Part shown: piece by piece, positions 38,705 through 50,844 of the stretch | Layout: each line of letters opens with the position of its first letter | Numbering within the stretch: position 1 is the stretch's first letter | Source: Brevipalpus yothersi | Taxonomy: Eukaryota > Arthropoda > Arachnida > Trombidiformes > Tenuipalpidae | Length of the DNA stretch: 64,000 nt | Assembly (NCBI GenBank): GCA_003956705.1 | Contig: QZCP01000268.1 | Location: 428,495 to 492,494 of the forward strand | Direction of reading: 5' to 3' | Position numbers and translations under genes: made by a program | Notes under the pieces: model-generated | The model's database searches: none | The model's input: the letters and a program-made list of their open reading frames with translations, nothing else | Told to the model about the DNA's origin: nothing

Positions 38705-41700
38705 CAAGTTCACTTATCCATAAACGTGTCGGTGTTCGGGGATAAATATCATTATAACTAGCATGAAGCCCAAAAGAAAAATTTCGACAGGAATAATGTT
38801 TTCATTTTGTGGCCAAATGCAGCATTTCCCTAATGCTTTAAACACTCACTAATCCACCGACGATCCATTCATCATTGTAAAACTCTTTGGCTGCTAATAT
38901 GGCCTCTGTAACTATTCGAAAATATACTCAGCAAAGTTCAGACTAGGGAAACCTTGGTTATTTAGGGATCTATAAATCTTGATCAGAAAATCGATTCGCT
39001 AGATATTTCATACTTCATAGGTTTAAAATTTGATCTCTCATGCTATTGAGTTAAACAATCACCAATCGTTTCGGTACTTCCAATGACATTTCTTTGTCAC
39101 TCTACGCTATTTGGAATCATATTTGCTTCTAAATCAAATAACACTGATACACATCACGGGTCATGTTCGATTGTTCTTCTATCCATTATATTGCTCGAGC
39201 GCCTCTGCGTTCTTCTTATTCGTGTCTTCGAATGGAGAATCTCTACATCTCGCTACTCCCTCTCGTCTTTTCTTTTTCTAACCCTATTCTTTTCGTCCGA
39301 CAATTACTCTAAGTGACCCACATTTGTACTTTTATTCATGCGATTCTTTCGTTTTTCCCTTTTTGATGAAATAAATGAATGAATCAAACTCGAAAATATG
39401 TGCATATTGGGTCTATACCTCTGATAAATTCGCTTAGCTAATGGTTTCCTTGAGTTATTTCGGCTTCAATTTCGTCTCTCATGTAGAATATGGTAGGAAG
39501 GAGTATTGCTCATTCTAGCTATTTTACCCACAGAAAACATTCTATTGTTATTTACAAGATCATTATTCTCATAATATCAAGCTCATATTATATGTTCCCA
39601 CCCCAACTAACCCTTAGTTGATCACAAGTTTTTACTATCATAGTCTTTGAAAACTGTAATTCACTCTGGATTCTGGGTAAAATGAAATTATTCTGACTAT
39701 AAATCTCTAGACTACTAGGTAATTTTAATTTCTCTCATTACGATGATGTATTTGTTAATTGATATTAGGGAATGAATGCTAACTTTTTTCCTCTGGAATT
39801 AACGCTTAGTTTTATATCGCTTTCCTCCTGCTAACGCCGAAAGTATTTTGTCACAGACAATAATGCAAGCAAACTATTCTCTCTGGTGAAGCTGTTGGTA
39901 TATTACCTGTTTATGGTGCATGTGTATGTTGCCTAGTACCAAATGAGATTCTAAAAGCTCATCGAATGAATTGCCTAGATTGATTGGCTTCTCTTCTCAT
40001 CAATTTACAGCAATTACATCGCCATAATCTTTCCGATAGAAAATAATGAGGAGAAAAGGTCGTGAAAACAGCATTTCTCTCGATCGATCAATTGAACAGG
40101 TGAAATTATACCGAGGTAGAGGGAAGTACCTAGACGAATCAACACACATATCCAATGTCCATCATGTTTGAAAAGGATGCTGAAGTCTACCAGGAAATAG
40201 AAAAAACTACTTTATTAGAGGCGTATTTGTCGTACCACTTGGAACATTATTCCAATTGATGCTTAAATAACAAGTGAACTATCTTTTTTTCCCAACTCAC
40301 ATGATTTCTCGGAATCGAATCAGCTTTTTCCATCGATGTAGTTCTGAGAAAATTGAGAAAGTTTCAAAGTTACATCTCGGCATCTGATGATTTATGTTTC
40401 TTCTTACTCCTCTCATGGTATAATTAGCGCTATTTCGTAACATTTCGAAATCACGGCGTTGAATTGCAAAATCTGATAGAAAACTAGTTCTGGCTGGGCT
40501 GATTTCATTCCATCGGAATTTTTCCAGCTATAAAAAAAAATTTTTCTTCTAGAAATCTCTGAGAGAAGGTTCTTGTACCATGTTAGAACTCAGAAAATAT
40601 CACATAGGCAAAAAATTGTTGCTACAATTTGATCATGCTGGTGACGATAGTTCACACAACGTGCGAATAAGTAAAATTTGCAGTACATTGAAGGCGATTT
40701 TTTTTGTCTCGCTCCATTCCAAAGCAATTCACTAGAGATATATTCAAAAAAAGTTTAATCATCAGCCTTACAGAAAGGAATAAATTTAAAAGGATTTATA
40801 ATTCAATCATCTTAAGAAACATATTTCGTGTTCCATCCCAAACAAGCTCCTATTAGTTCATTGAACGAAAAGTGGCCTGAGGCTAGAATGAATGAAATGT
40901 TGAATTTACGAAAGGAATGAATATCTTCCTTCCAGTTAGAATAGTGATCAAACATATACACTCACTCAATCTTTATATCGGAGTATGTTTCTCAAGCTTT
41001 CGAAAAGAAACAAATCTTCAGGAAACTTTGGCCGAACAGTAATGAAACTTCAATCATGTTACATTCTTCATTCATTCACATTCCATGCGTTTGGCTGTGT
41101 CCTGTGAAAAAATAACAAAAATTAAGTCAAATCTGAATCAACAACAAAATGAATAATAATAATTGTTGAACTCTCGAGTTCCAGTTACACAAAGAACATT
41201 CATACACATACACATGCAATGAATACGTTTCATATCAAGTGATGAATAAATGGGAATAACAAATATTGCCATCCTGTAACAATGCCTTACAATATATTGG
41301 TAAGGCAAACTTTTGTAATCAATATTGGGAGGCAATTCCGTGTGACTAGTCGCTTCTATACAACTTCCGTTAGATTCACACCATACCATCTTATATCGGA
41401 CATGGTAAGAGTTTGGAGAGAAGAAAAATGATCACCTTTCTATGACAATCAAACATTTGTACAAGTTTTTATTGAATTCAACCAATCAATTCATGGTTCC
41501 ACATCGAATAGCGTGAAATTTTTTCTCCTAATCAATCAGATTCGAGAGAAGAAAGAGAAAGATCTCTGCACACATGCCGGAATGATATAAATATTTTTAT
41601 GTTGATGATTGGCCGTAAATTCATTCTCTCAACTGATATGATTTCAATTGGCTGATTTTTTTCCTCCAAAAAGAGAATTCCACACTCAAAGGTGGGCCGT

Positions 41701-42008
41701 TAAATCGAGCATACATACATGATATCGAAGAGTGAAAGGCCGTAAACAGAAACGATGATCTAGCCGTAGGGTGCAATCATTATATATGCTTAGTGACCTT
41801 TTTCGCTGAAAAGCTGACCTTAACCAAGCGCGCTCGAGGTGCATATAGTAGTGGAAAGAGTTTGGGCAACATCAGCAGCCGAAAATTGAAAGACGATCAG
41901 TTAAAATATATTCTGAAAAATATTGTTGCACGAGAGATCAGAAGGCGGTCAAAAGAGAGAAAGAGAGATGAAAAGTGAGCCGAAAAAGAGAATCAAGATT
42001 GGCGGGAA

Positions 42009-42058
<50 letters not shown>

Positions 42059-42669
42059 ATGTAATCTCACAAGATTGATTATTCTTACTCTTTTTTGAAT
42101 GTTTGTAATTTTCCTCCCAACGAAACAAACTTTCTCTCTCTCTCTCTTTCTCTCTCGGAATCACCTCCTATCGACCTTCGCACCACTCGAATGCTGGACG
42201 TTAGATAGACCAGCGAATTGTAATCTCCATCTATTCTAGCCACAGTTGCAAATTTCCATCACATGTAATAACTTCCTCAGTGTCCATCCAGCGTCCATCA
42301 TCAGTTCGCTTGGACACTCACTTCTATCGGTGGTTGATTGGTGTGTTCCTCCGTTTGTCCACTAAGTAGCTGTTTTTTGTTGACCATCGGGAAACCTTCC
42401 CAGTGATTGGAATAGTAATCCTTACCAACTGTGATTCTTCTTTTTTCTTCTTCTTCCTTTCCTTCTCCGTTAATCTCTCTTTTTTTCACGGCCAATCGTT
42501 CAGGCCCTAATCTGTGGGTGCTCGTGTGTTTGTGAAAGATTTGTTCAGAGTCAAAATTTTCATCCGTGCCAATAGGACTTTCGGTATTTCGTTCAATCTG
42601 GAAGGTTCCGAAACCCAAAATCTGTTTCCATCATTAGATCTGGCCGGCCCCAAGAAGATATACAAGACA
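38705..42669. other. 4-kb gene-poor region
   Basis: The start holds the lark-like 3' UTR (AATAAA near 39370). The remainder is AT-rich with CT tracts at 42011-42056 and 42132-42158 before the ELOVL-like gene. Small frames at 41138-41389 (-) and 41793-41978 (+) have no recognised family and no good exon borders. I cannot support a gene here, though short-exon genes could be missed. Confidence 0.45.
42011..42056. repeat. (CT)n microsatellite
   Basis: About 46 nt of CT repeat some 600 nt upstream of the ELOVL-like start codon. Confidence 0.95.
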
Positions 42670-43473
42670 ATGGAACGTTTAATTTTACTTGAAGATCAAC
42701 AGATACTCGAAGGGAAAACTTATCCAATGTCCAATGGACTTTTTCTACTCGAAAATAGTTGGCTTGTAGCTCTGATTGTCTCTCTACAAATGTTGATTAT
42801 CGCCAAAATTGGTCCAAAATTGATGGCAAATCGTAAGCCGTTCGACTTGCGACCTTACATGTTGGTCTATAATGGCCTTAATTTTGGTACTTTTGGCTGT
42901 GGAATAGTTGTTTTCAGTTATGCTCTGAATTTTTGTCGAGATGCCTGGTCTTGTGATGCTAAATTTCAGGGGTTGACCGAATCAGCCATCATTTATTCGG
43001 CTTATCTGTATCTTATGATGAAAGTGATGGAAAATATGTCCTACATAATCATGGTTCTTCGTAAAAAATCTGGCCAAACTCCATTAGCCCAAGCACTATA
43101 TAATAATTCAACTCTTTGGCTCATCTTTTTGGGTCTCAAGTATCATCCATTGAAAATGTTCATGCTTGCTCCATATGCTGAAGCTTTCCGGATAACATTC
43201 AAGTATGCTTATTACACCTTAAAAACACCCACACCAACCAACAAATACAATTGGATGAGAAAAATGCTAATCGCAGTCATCATACTTCATGATATGCTCA
43301 ATATTTTCCATATGTCATACCTATACAAAAATAATTGCAATGCATCTAGAATATTGATGGTAGGAATAAGTATTATTTCAGGTATCGAAGCACTCTACAT
43401 GGTCCACCAAATGTTGACTGGTAAATTAAAATTATCAGTTAATGTGCCTAAAGATGCGGTTAAGTGTAACTGA
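42670..43473 (+). CDS. ELOVL-like protein lacking the catalytic histidine box
   Basis: A 267-aa single-exon multipass membrane protein of the ELO (very-long-chain fatty acid elongase) fold, expected in the ER. Family evidence: length, hydrophobic profile, KPFDLRPYMLVYNGLNF (about 56-72) matching the conserved TM2 region, KVMENMSYIIMVLRKK (about 118-133) in the place of the KxxExxDTxFFVLRKK motif, LGLKYHP (153-159) for WWGxKYxP, and TFKYAYYTL for MYxYYxLS. The catalytic HxxHH is replaced by ALYNN (142-146), the Asp of the DT motif by Ser, and the later NSxVH histidine is gone. Known ELOVLs need the histidine box for condensation, so this is probably not a standard elongase. ATG 42670 is the first in frame; a longer non-ATG extension upstream is not used. 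Confidence 0.8.
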   Translation: MERLILLEDQQILEGKTYPMSNGLFLLENSWLVALIVSLQMLIIAKIGPKLMANRKPFDLRPYMLVYNGLNFGTFGCGIVVFSYALNFCRDAWSCDAKFQGLTESAIIYSAYLYLMMKVMENMSYIIMVLRKKSGQTPLAQALYNNSTLWLIFLGLKYHPLKMFMLAPYAEAFRITFKYAYYTLKTPTPTNKYNWMRKMLIAVIILHDMLNIFHMSYLYKNNCNASRILMVGISIISGIEALYMVHQMLTGKLKLSVNVPKDAVKCN

Positions 43474-44631
43474 GTGATTAATTAGTCAATAGAAGTGAAA
43501 AAAAGTTTTTTTCTCTGTCTCTCAAATGAGCTACTCAAAGAATACTCATGTGAACATCAATAAGATACATGATAAATGAAAAGATTTCTTATCCTTTTCT
43601 GGGTAAATACACACATATTTTTCTGCATAAACATACACACATACACAAATTCCTTTTACTAAAGAACAAGTTTATATTTTGATAAAATATTTGTGATAAA
43701 TTTTTTCCTGTTCCATATTGATACCATGTCTATCTTTTTCTCTGATCATCATTCGAAAAAAAACGAAAAAAGTTCTTTGCCTCGATTGTGAAATCCACAA
43801 AATTGTTATACTGTGTGGGTGTTAATATGTTCATATTATAATTATCATTATCTAGAGAAAAAATCATTCGAAAACTTTTAAAACGCGTTGCAGCAATCTT
43901 TGTTTCACACTTTATCTGATTGTGAAAATTTTAGTCTCAATTGAATAAATAGCCGGAGGCTAATATGCTGATATCAGATGATTCAGAAAATTCGGGTGTG
44001 TATTAGTGGTAAGCTTCATCCTCGTATCGTGATCGAGTTAACTTGACTTGATTCGAAGTTCACTTTCGAGAGGAAGAATGACTTTCCTATCGAAAGTACA
44101 AGATAGTTTTTCGAGTTCGTAATCCGTTCTAATGGCAATTCGAACTCACGCTCAAAGCTCAATTGGTGTGAAGATGTGAAGAGAGAACATTTTTGTTCGT
44201 GTTTTTCTTCTTTATTTCTTAACTCTCGATCTCTTGTCACCTTGAAGATGATGGAAGAATTTGGAATGAGAATGTCCAGAAAAAGAACAAGCAAAAATTG
44301 TCTTCTTCTCCTTCTTTCTCTTGATTAGCGAGAAAAAGATAGAAAAAGCTGAAGAACAACAGATTCATTGAATGCGTGGAAAATTAGTATTCTCAGATGA
44401 TAGAATAACATGCTTCTCAACATAATTTGCTTACTCATTGAGAAGCTTCGAAAGAAAGGCTTCATATGTGTATACATGATATGATGATGAACAAATAATA
44501 AAAAAGCAACAGACGCTGTGATAATATAAGCATCAAGCATTCTCTTTCATTATTGTTTCCAAGGCGAACATGTAATAATAATAACGGTATCATGATGGGA
44601 AAGAGGCTCACAGTTTGACAAGCCAAACGAC

Positions 44632-44689
<58 letters not shown>

Positions 44690-45062
44690 ATGATGGGAAT
44701 CATCCTTCCATGATGATCGACGATTGATAATTCTGTTGTGTGCTTATAATTCCGCAAGTTGAGGCTTGTATTTTTGTTGATTTTTTCTCTCTTTTTCTCT
44801 CCCTCAATATTGTGATAATGTTATCGTCCTCCAGATTATTCTGAAAAAAAATTTTCTTCCAACCAATTGATGAGAAATATCAATATAATAGACGAGAATA
44901 AATCTGTTTTATTGATTCTGAAATCTAACTTAGGGACAAGGAAAATGCTTCTCAAGATTGAATCAAGTTTCCTTATCGGAAAAAATATCTCATTTACATG
45001 ACAATAATTCCTCTACTTTAGAACTTCTTACAAGCTGTCGAAGATTAGCTTAACCCGTACTC
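43474..45062. other. Spacer with CT microsatellite
   Basis: 1.6 kb of AT-rich sequence containing a CT tract at 44636-44687. Minus-strand frames at 44016-44294 and 44325-44540 show no recognisable domain and are not supported as genes. Confidence 0.45.
44636..44687. repeat. (CT)n microsatellite
   Basis: About 52 nt of CT repeat in the spacer between the ELOVL-like gene and the unknown membrane-protein gene. Confidence 0.95.
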
Positions 45063-46030
45063 TCAATGAGCTGCTTTGGGCTTAGAATATCCATTCGTTC
45101 GATTGGATTGGCTTGCTATAAAATTGATCAATGAGCTATCCACATCACTTTTGTCTTGAGGATCCAAAATTGAATGTATTCGACGTGGTGATGATGACGA
45201 TTTCCTTCTTGGACTTCCTCTCCCATGTTTACCATCTTCTGATCTTTGATTGGTGTACTTTTCTTGACTCGTCACTTGATGTTGATAAAAGCTATCATCC
45301 ATGTTGCCACCTATATACTGTCCAAGTAGCACCTCAATTCTATTAGTTTGAAAATCATCATCTTTTTTTCCTCAAACACCACTTACTTGAACGATGTTGT
45401 TGTTATTATGGTCTTCAGCTTTCACAAGGCTTGGGGGTGGTGGATATCGGAGACTTATTGTGGCTGCAAGAGCAAAATTAGCCTCCGAGAATAGCACCGA
45501 TTGGGTTGTTTGACTTGGATGTCGCTTTTTCCTCCTTCTATTCCATAATGATCGAATTCCTGATTCACGATCCAAAATAATTCGAGCTAAACACAATATT
45601 ATTCCTAATAGTGTCAAAGCAGATCCAACCAAAAAGTTGTAAATGTGAGCCTGTAGAGGAAGGTGAAGAATTAGGGAAGGTCAATTTTGATTACATTTAA
45701 ATTATTGATTATTGATTAGAGGATTCATCTACTCACATTGGAATCTTGAAAAAACACATACAAACCGATCAGAATGGATCCTGAGCCTATCAAAATCAAA
45801 AGAAATCCAGAAACTATCAGAAAATCTAGTGGCTTGTACCCAGAGCCGAAAAATATCTCATATATAGCGAGTACAAAGGATTTCCACTTGTAACGTGCCA
45901 ACGATTTAGGTGATACAACAGCTCGAATTTTTTGCCAACGATTTTCAGATACTGTTTCGTTTTTCAATGGAGTTCCGAAATAATTCACATCACTAATTTG
46001 ATTCTTTTTTCCCACTGTACACTTGATCAT
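45063..46030 (-). CDS. Hypothetical two-helix membrane protein
   Basis: Not recognised. Three exons, 46030-45737 (98 codons), 45650-45387 (88 codons) and 45332-45063 (90 codons including stop), join in phase 0 across GT..AG introns of 86 and 54 nt. The product has 275 aa. Residues 1-66 are polar and basic. A hydrophobic segment at about 68-92 (LDFLIVSGFLLILIGSGSIL) and another at about 101-120 (FLVGSALTLLGIILCLARII) form a hairpin whose loop holds the first exon junction. A basic patch (RRRKKR) follows the second helix. The C-terminal 150 residues are polar, with PPPPS and Ser/Arg-rich stretches, and are likely cytosolic. The consistent phases and clean splice sites support a real gene. Confidence 0.65.
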
Positions 46031-47368
46031 CAGACAAACATTTGTAAACTGAGCGGAGAATATTTTCGATCAACATCTCACGATGCTTCCACAAGTCTTA
46101 TCATTCAGGGTTAATATTGATCTAGTTCAAAATGTATTCATTGTCCATTATTGCTTCATTTATCAAGACTCGAGCATATCAGTCCATTGATTTGATCTTA
46201 TCTATTTTTTATTCATCTATTGTGAACGTTTCCAGATGGAAATCATTGAAAAGACCATGATGATGAGTAAATATTCATGATCATACGCTTATACATGTAA
46301 ATCAAAATTGGCTATAAATATCAAATGGACACGATATAAGCCGTCTGATAAAGCTGATCAATTTAATCTTGCTTATGCATGAGTGGATAGATTCTAACCA
46401 ATGTTTACCGGAACATCTCACAAACAACATTCATTTCATCATGCAAGATCTCCTGCTGCTGGGATCTTCATGATAATGATGATGACTAATTGATGAAGAG
46501 TGCAAACAGATTAATTCATATTCTGTGACTTTGAGAAGCAAATTTTTTTTTGCTAGCATTTTGACTTCACGTACAAGACTCATGTTCATCAATGTCGATT
46601 TGAAATGTGCTGGTAAACAAAATCCTCCAAGTACTTATCTTCCGACGGATTAAAAAAAACTTCTCACTACTCAATTGTATTATCAATCAAGCAGTATAGT
46701 TTCAATCTGACAAAGAGTAAATCATTCTGTCTGTCTTGCACGAAAATTCGAATAAAGTAGCCAAAAAATAGTGATATATTCCATAAAATTAAATTATATT
46801 TGAATATTTAATTTTTCTTTCTCAATTCAATTTTTATTATCATACTTATTTGATCAAAAATCAAGATCTTCCATCTTGATGATGTCAGATTTAGGCATTT
46901 ATTCGAGAAATTTATTTTCCACTCTCTACACATGTTTCGTGATCCGGTGTCCTTGTCCGCTTGTGTATCCTCACGCAATCTATTCACATCAACAGCAATT
47001 TGAACATCCCAACCAAATCAATTTAAATGTTTGTTGTCAGTCATTATTATCATTCAAAAAGAAGAAAACTGTTTGTTTTAAGAATAAAAATTTTTACCAA
47101 AAATTCCAATTTTTTGTAGGCATTGATAATAGTCAATTTTGATTCACAAAATCAGCAATCACCTTTTTTTGATCACAATTTGGTGACAAGATTCGCATGT
47201 GATGATGAATGAACTCGAGCGTATTATCACAAAAAATATCCGAGGCCAGCAATAAGACACAAAAGCGATGAACATTTCAAGAATAATTTTCTTCTCTTCA
47301 AAAGTGCATAGTTTATTTGTGAAATTCATGAAAAAATTGTTGCTCTTTCCTGGTTGATATACATATGT
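46031..47368. other. Spacer with no recognised gene
   Basis: 1.3 kb of AT-rich DNA between the two minus-strand genes. The plus frame at 46876-47142 is unsupported. It should include the promoter of the membrane-protein gene and the 3' UTR of the ABCH gene. Confidence 0.45.
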
Positions 47369-49853
47369 TTATCTAACATTCAAACGTTTCATGCGAATAA
47401 GTGTTGAAGTGAAAACGACCAATATAAAGACAAACGATTGTAGAAGGCAATAACGAACCTTGCCAGAACTGTATGCCGAATGTTCTCTCATCATAATGTC
47501 AATCAGGGCATCGTGTGGACCAGGATAGGGATAAAAGTATCGTAAACATTTGATAAAATACGGTATAGATTGATATGAAGTTAAAAATCCAGTTACAGCT
47601 TCTCCAGCGAACATGTAGCCATTGATTATTATGATGATCGTTGAGATATCAGCTCGAATTGTAGCAAAAAGAAAAGAGGTAAGTAACGATGCGATCTGAT
47701 TGACCATTAAGATGATCAGTATAGCGGGTACAGTTGTTGGAGCGATTGTGACATGATGTTGTGCAAATGGAATCAAAAGAAGAGGAAAACTGATTGTGAT
47801 CGGACCGATGATAGATACTATTATACTAGCAATCAGTATTTGAGAGGCATCGATTCCATGGACACTATTTCTCTCCAAGCTGATTGGAGTACATTCTTGA
47901 TGAAATGATATTGTGAAATACATTAGTGTTGCAAGGTGAGCACAAAAAATGATTGTCGATGGGATATAATATCTTTTCCAGTTGAACATATCGCTAGTTA
48001 AATTTTCTGGCTTAAATTGTTCATCCGCACCCAATGATATGATCGAAAATGGCCACTGAAATTCAATCGATGGTCTGCGATCTAATCTCGTTTGATTGGA
48101 CAAAATTTCCTTGATTGATTCGGAAAGTATTTTGGGTAGAAAAAATTGGATCATTTTCGCTTGTATAGGATTCAATCCACTTGGAGTGTATTTGAATTTA
48201 GGCATTGGTGGCAACTCTTGTTCTTCATCTTCGGCTTCGTCTTGGTCTTCGTGCTGATCTTCGCCAAGAAATTCAAGAAATTCATCTCCACTTGATTCAA
48301 ACTCTTCCATCAGTTGCACGTGATGGTCAATGAAATTACTCGTAAAGTTGTGGGGAATTTCCAGAAAACCATGAAGATTAATATCTTGATGCATATACCA
48401 ATTAGCATGCTCTGTGCTATTAAAATGAATAAAATTCACAAAACCTTGTCTAGAATTGCCAAGGATGGCCAAATAAGTTGATCCATGCTGGTGGTCATCA
48501 TTGTTTTCAGCTTCTCCATCGATCAGGCCAATTCTGAGATTCTTGGGCATTCTTCCATTGCAACTTGTCCACAGACCAGCTAGAACTATATTGCATACAA
48601 GGTAAGCTATTAAACTGATTCGCTTGTGTTTCATTTGTGACATCATCCGGTTGATCAGAACTACGATGATGGACCAGTAGGAGATGATCATGTGAAGGCA
48701 TCGAAAAATTTGACGCTTGTAATCAAGTGGCAATGGTATGTGAACTCGATGAATAACACCCAAAGATGGCCTTTGAATTTTTCCATCATGATAACCATTA
48801 CATATCATGTTATCATGTCGATTAGACACTTTGTTCTTCTCATTTTGTTCCAAAATTGTTGCTGAACCATTCTTGAGGCACAATTGAACGAAAACCTCTT
48901 CCAACGAAGTTGTGCCAAGAGATTTGATTATATTGTTTGGCTCTGTCTCTAATAAAATTTGACCTTTTCTCATGAATCCAACAACATGGCATCGTCGAGC
49001 TTCTTCCACATAGTGAGTGGTTACAATAATAGTTACCTTCACAAATAGAAAGAGATGACCATTGAAAGAGGAAGGGAAAAAAATAAAAATTTGAAGCTTA
49101 TTTTCAATGCAAATCGAATGGTGTTCCTGTTTGATGTTCGATAGATGATCATCATTCAACCCACTGTACTTGATACTGGTTATGTGATCATTCTCTTGAA
49201 AATAAATGATCAATTCTATCGAGAATTAAGCATGGCCACGTGTCAATCAAACACAATGTACTACAAAAGTGGTAAAAGAAAAGTTTTCATCTTACCTTTT
49301 GACTACAAAGTTTGGTTAAATATGTGAGAATAGCTTCACGAACAATAGGATCACATCCAACAGTTGGTTCATCTAATATGATTAAATTCGGTTGATGAAG
49401 GATGGCACATATGAGTGACACTCGCCGTTGTTGGCCAGTGCTGAGTTGACTTATGAGTCGATCACTTTGAGGTAAATTAAATAGGCTAAGAAGATGTTGA
49501 CTTTTTGATTTAATATAGCTTAACGGAAGTTGATTTAGGGTTCCAAAATATACTATAGTTTGATGAATTGTCAGATCAGAGTACATAAAACTTTCCTGAG
49601 GCATGTAACCGATGTGATGAGCTTTCCGTATGAGACCACCAGAAAGTTCTATTATTCCGCTATCTGCTTTTTTCAGTCCAATTATACACCTCAAGAGAGT
49701 CGTTTTACCACAACCACTTGGTCCTATGAGACCATACATACATCCGGTGGGAACGTTCAGTGATAGTTCATCAAGAACTCGATTTGTAACGTCATAACTG
49801 ACTGTCAATTTTTTTGCCCTAATTGCGAATGATTTTCTTATATTACCGTTCAT
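47369..49853 (-). CDS. ABC transporter, subfamily H-type half transporter
   Basis: Half transporter with an N-terminal NBD and C-terminal ABC2-type membrane domain. Exons 49853-49296 and 49036-47369 join in phase 0 to give 741 aa. The intron falls between Walker B and the H-loop. The NBD has Walker A GPSGCGKTT (44-52), Q-loop MPQES, signature LSTGQQRRVS (137-146) and LIILDEPTVGCDP. Exon 2 opens with TIIVTTHYVEEARR, typical of the arthropod ABCH group. TM1 of the membrane half is near KRISLIAYLVCNIVLAGLW. A long extramembrane loop contains a strongly acidic stretch (plus 48215-48310). The last five helices lie between 48000 and 47380. ABCH proteins are linked to cuticular lipid export or xenobiotic tolerance in insects; the substrate here is unknown. 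An upstream non-ATG extension is not used. Confidence 0.9.
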
Positions 49854-50844
49854 CACACACAAAATTTTGGTCAAAACAATCTATTTAAACAAAATTTTCA
49901 AGTGGTTCATCAGTATCTGATTGACTTGATCATTGTAGTCCAATCAATGAACTATAATGGAACAATTGATTTATCGCGTTCGGATGAGGATGAGGATAAA
50001 ACTAGCGTTTATCTGTCATAATCATGATTGATATTCTCTGATTCATCAAATCGCATATGATTCAAATCATTTACTAGGATAAAGTGGAATTGTCTATTCA
50101 ATCATAAGAATTGTTCCTCGAATTAATTGTCAATTGATCAAAACTGTGTGATCTGTAATCAGGTGATCGTCAAGATTTCGATTTTAATTATGAGAAATTC
50201 CATTTCTTCCTTCAATTATTGAGCCTACTGCACGAGCACCATTCAAGAGTTTGGAGTCAATATATCCATATTCACAATTCCTTTTAACATCAGCCTAACA
50301 AGGACCAACCCAATGAATCATTTTCCTCTCTTCCTATGTTTGTAAAAAACACATCAATAATATCAACTGGAAATCTTGATGAACTAACTCTATACCACTA
50401 GCATGAGAATGTTTCCTCCTGAAGAAACAGATGGATTTATCTTCTCAATCCTTGACATTTCTATTAAATAATTCGAATCATTCAGATGAATATCAGGAAT
50501 GAAATTTTTCGAACGGTTGAAACAAAAAGCGTGATTGACTGAAAAATTCTGATAATTTGTAACCTTCTAAATTTAAATATGGATAAAATCAAAAAACCAT
50601 TCAAAATTCCATCAACATCTAGATGATGAATATACGATAAAGTTGATAGAATCGGGCTAACATCAATAAAACTTTCAATCTAAAAGCAAAAAAACGCCTC
50701 TTTGAGTAAAATTTTTTTCCTTTTTCCCGCCTTTTAACTTGAATCATGTAAACACAACAATAACATGCGGTCAGCAGCATGAGATGTGATCAGAACAGAT
50801 TATCAATCTAATCATTCTGTCATTTTTGATTCTGTTGTTATGTG
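49854..50844. promoter_or_regulatory. Divergent spacer between ABCH and TRMT10C-like genes
   Basis: 991 nt between divergent start codons; AT-rich. No specific element or further gene is recognised. Confidence 0.4.

Noticed and set aside
41138..41389. Minus-strand Cys/Tyr-rich 83-codon frame
   Set aside because: Some plausible composition, but no recognised domain and no partner exons found nearby.
41793..41978. Plus-strand Lys/Arg-rich frame before the CT tract
   Set aside because: GTG start, no ATG, no domain, no convincing splice sites.
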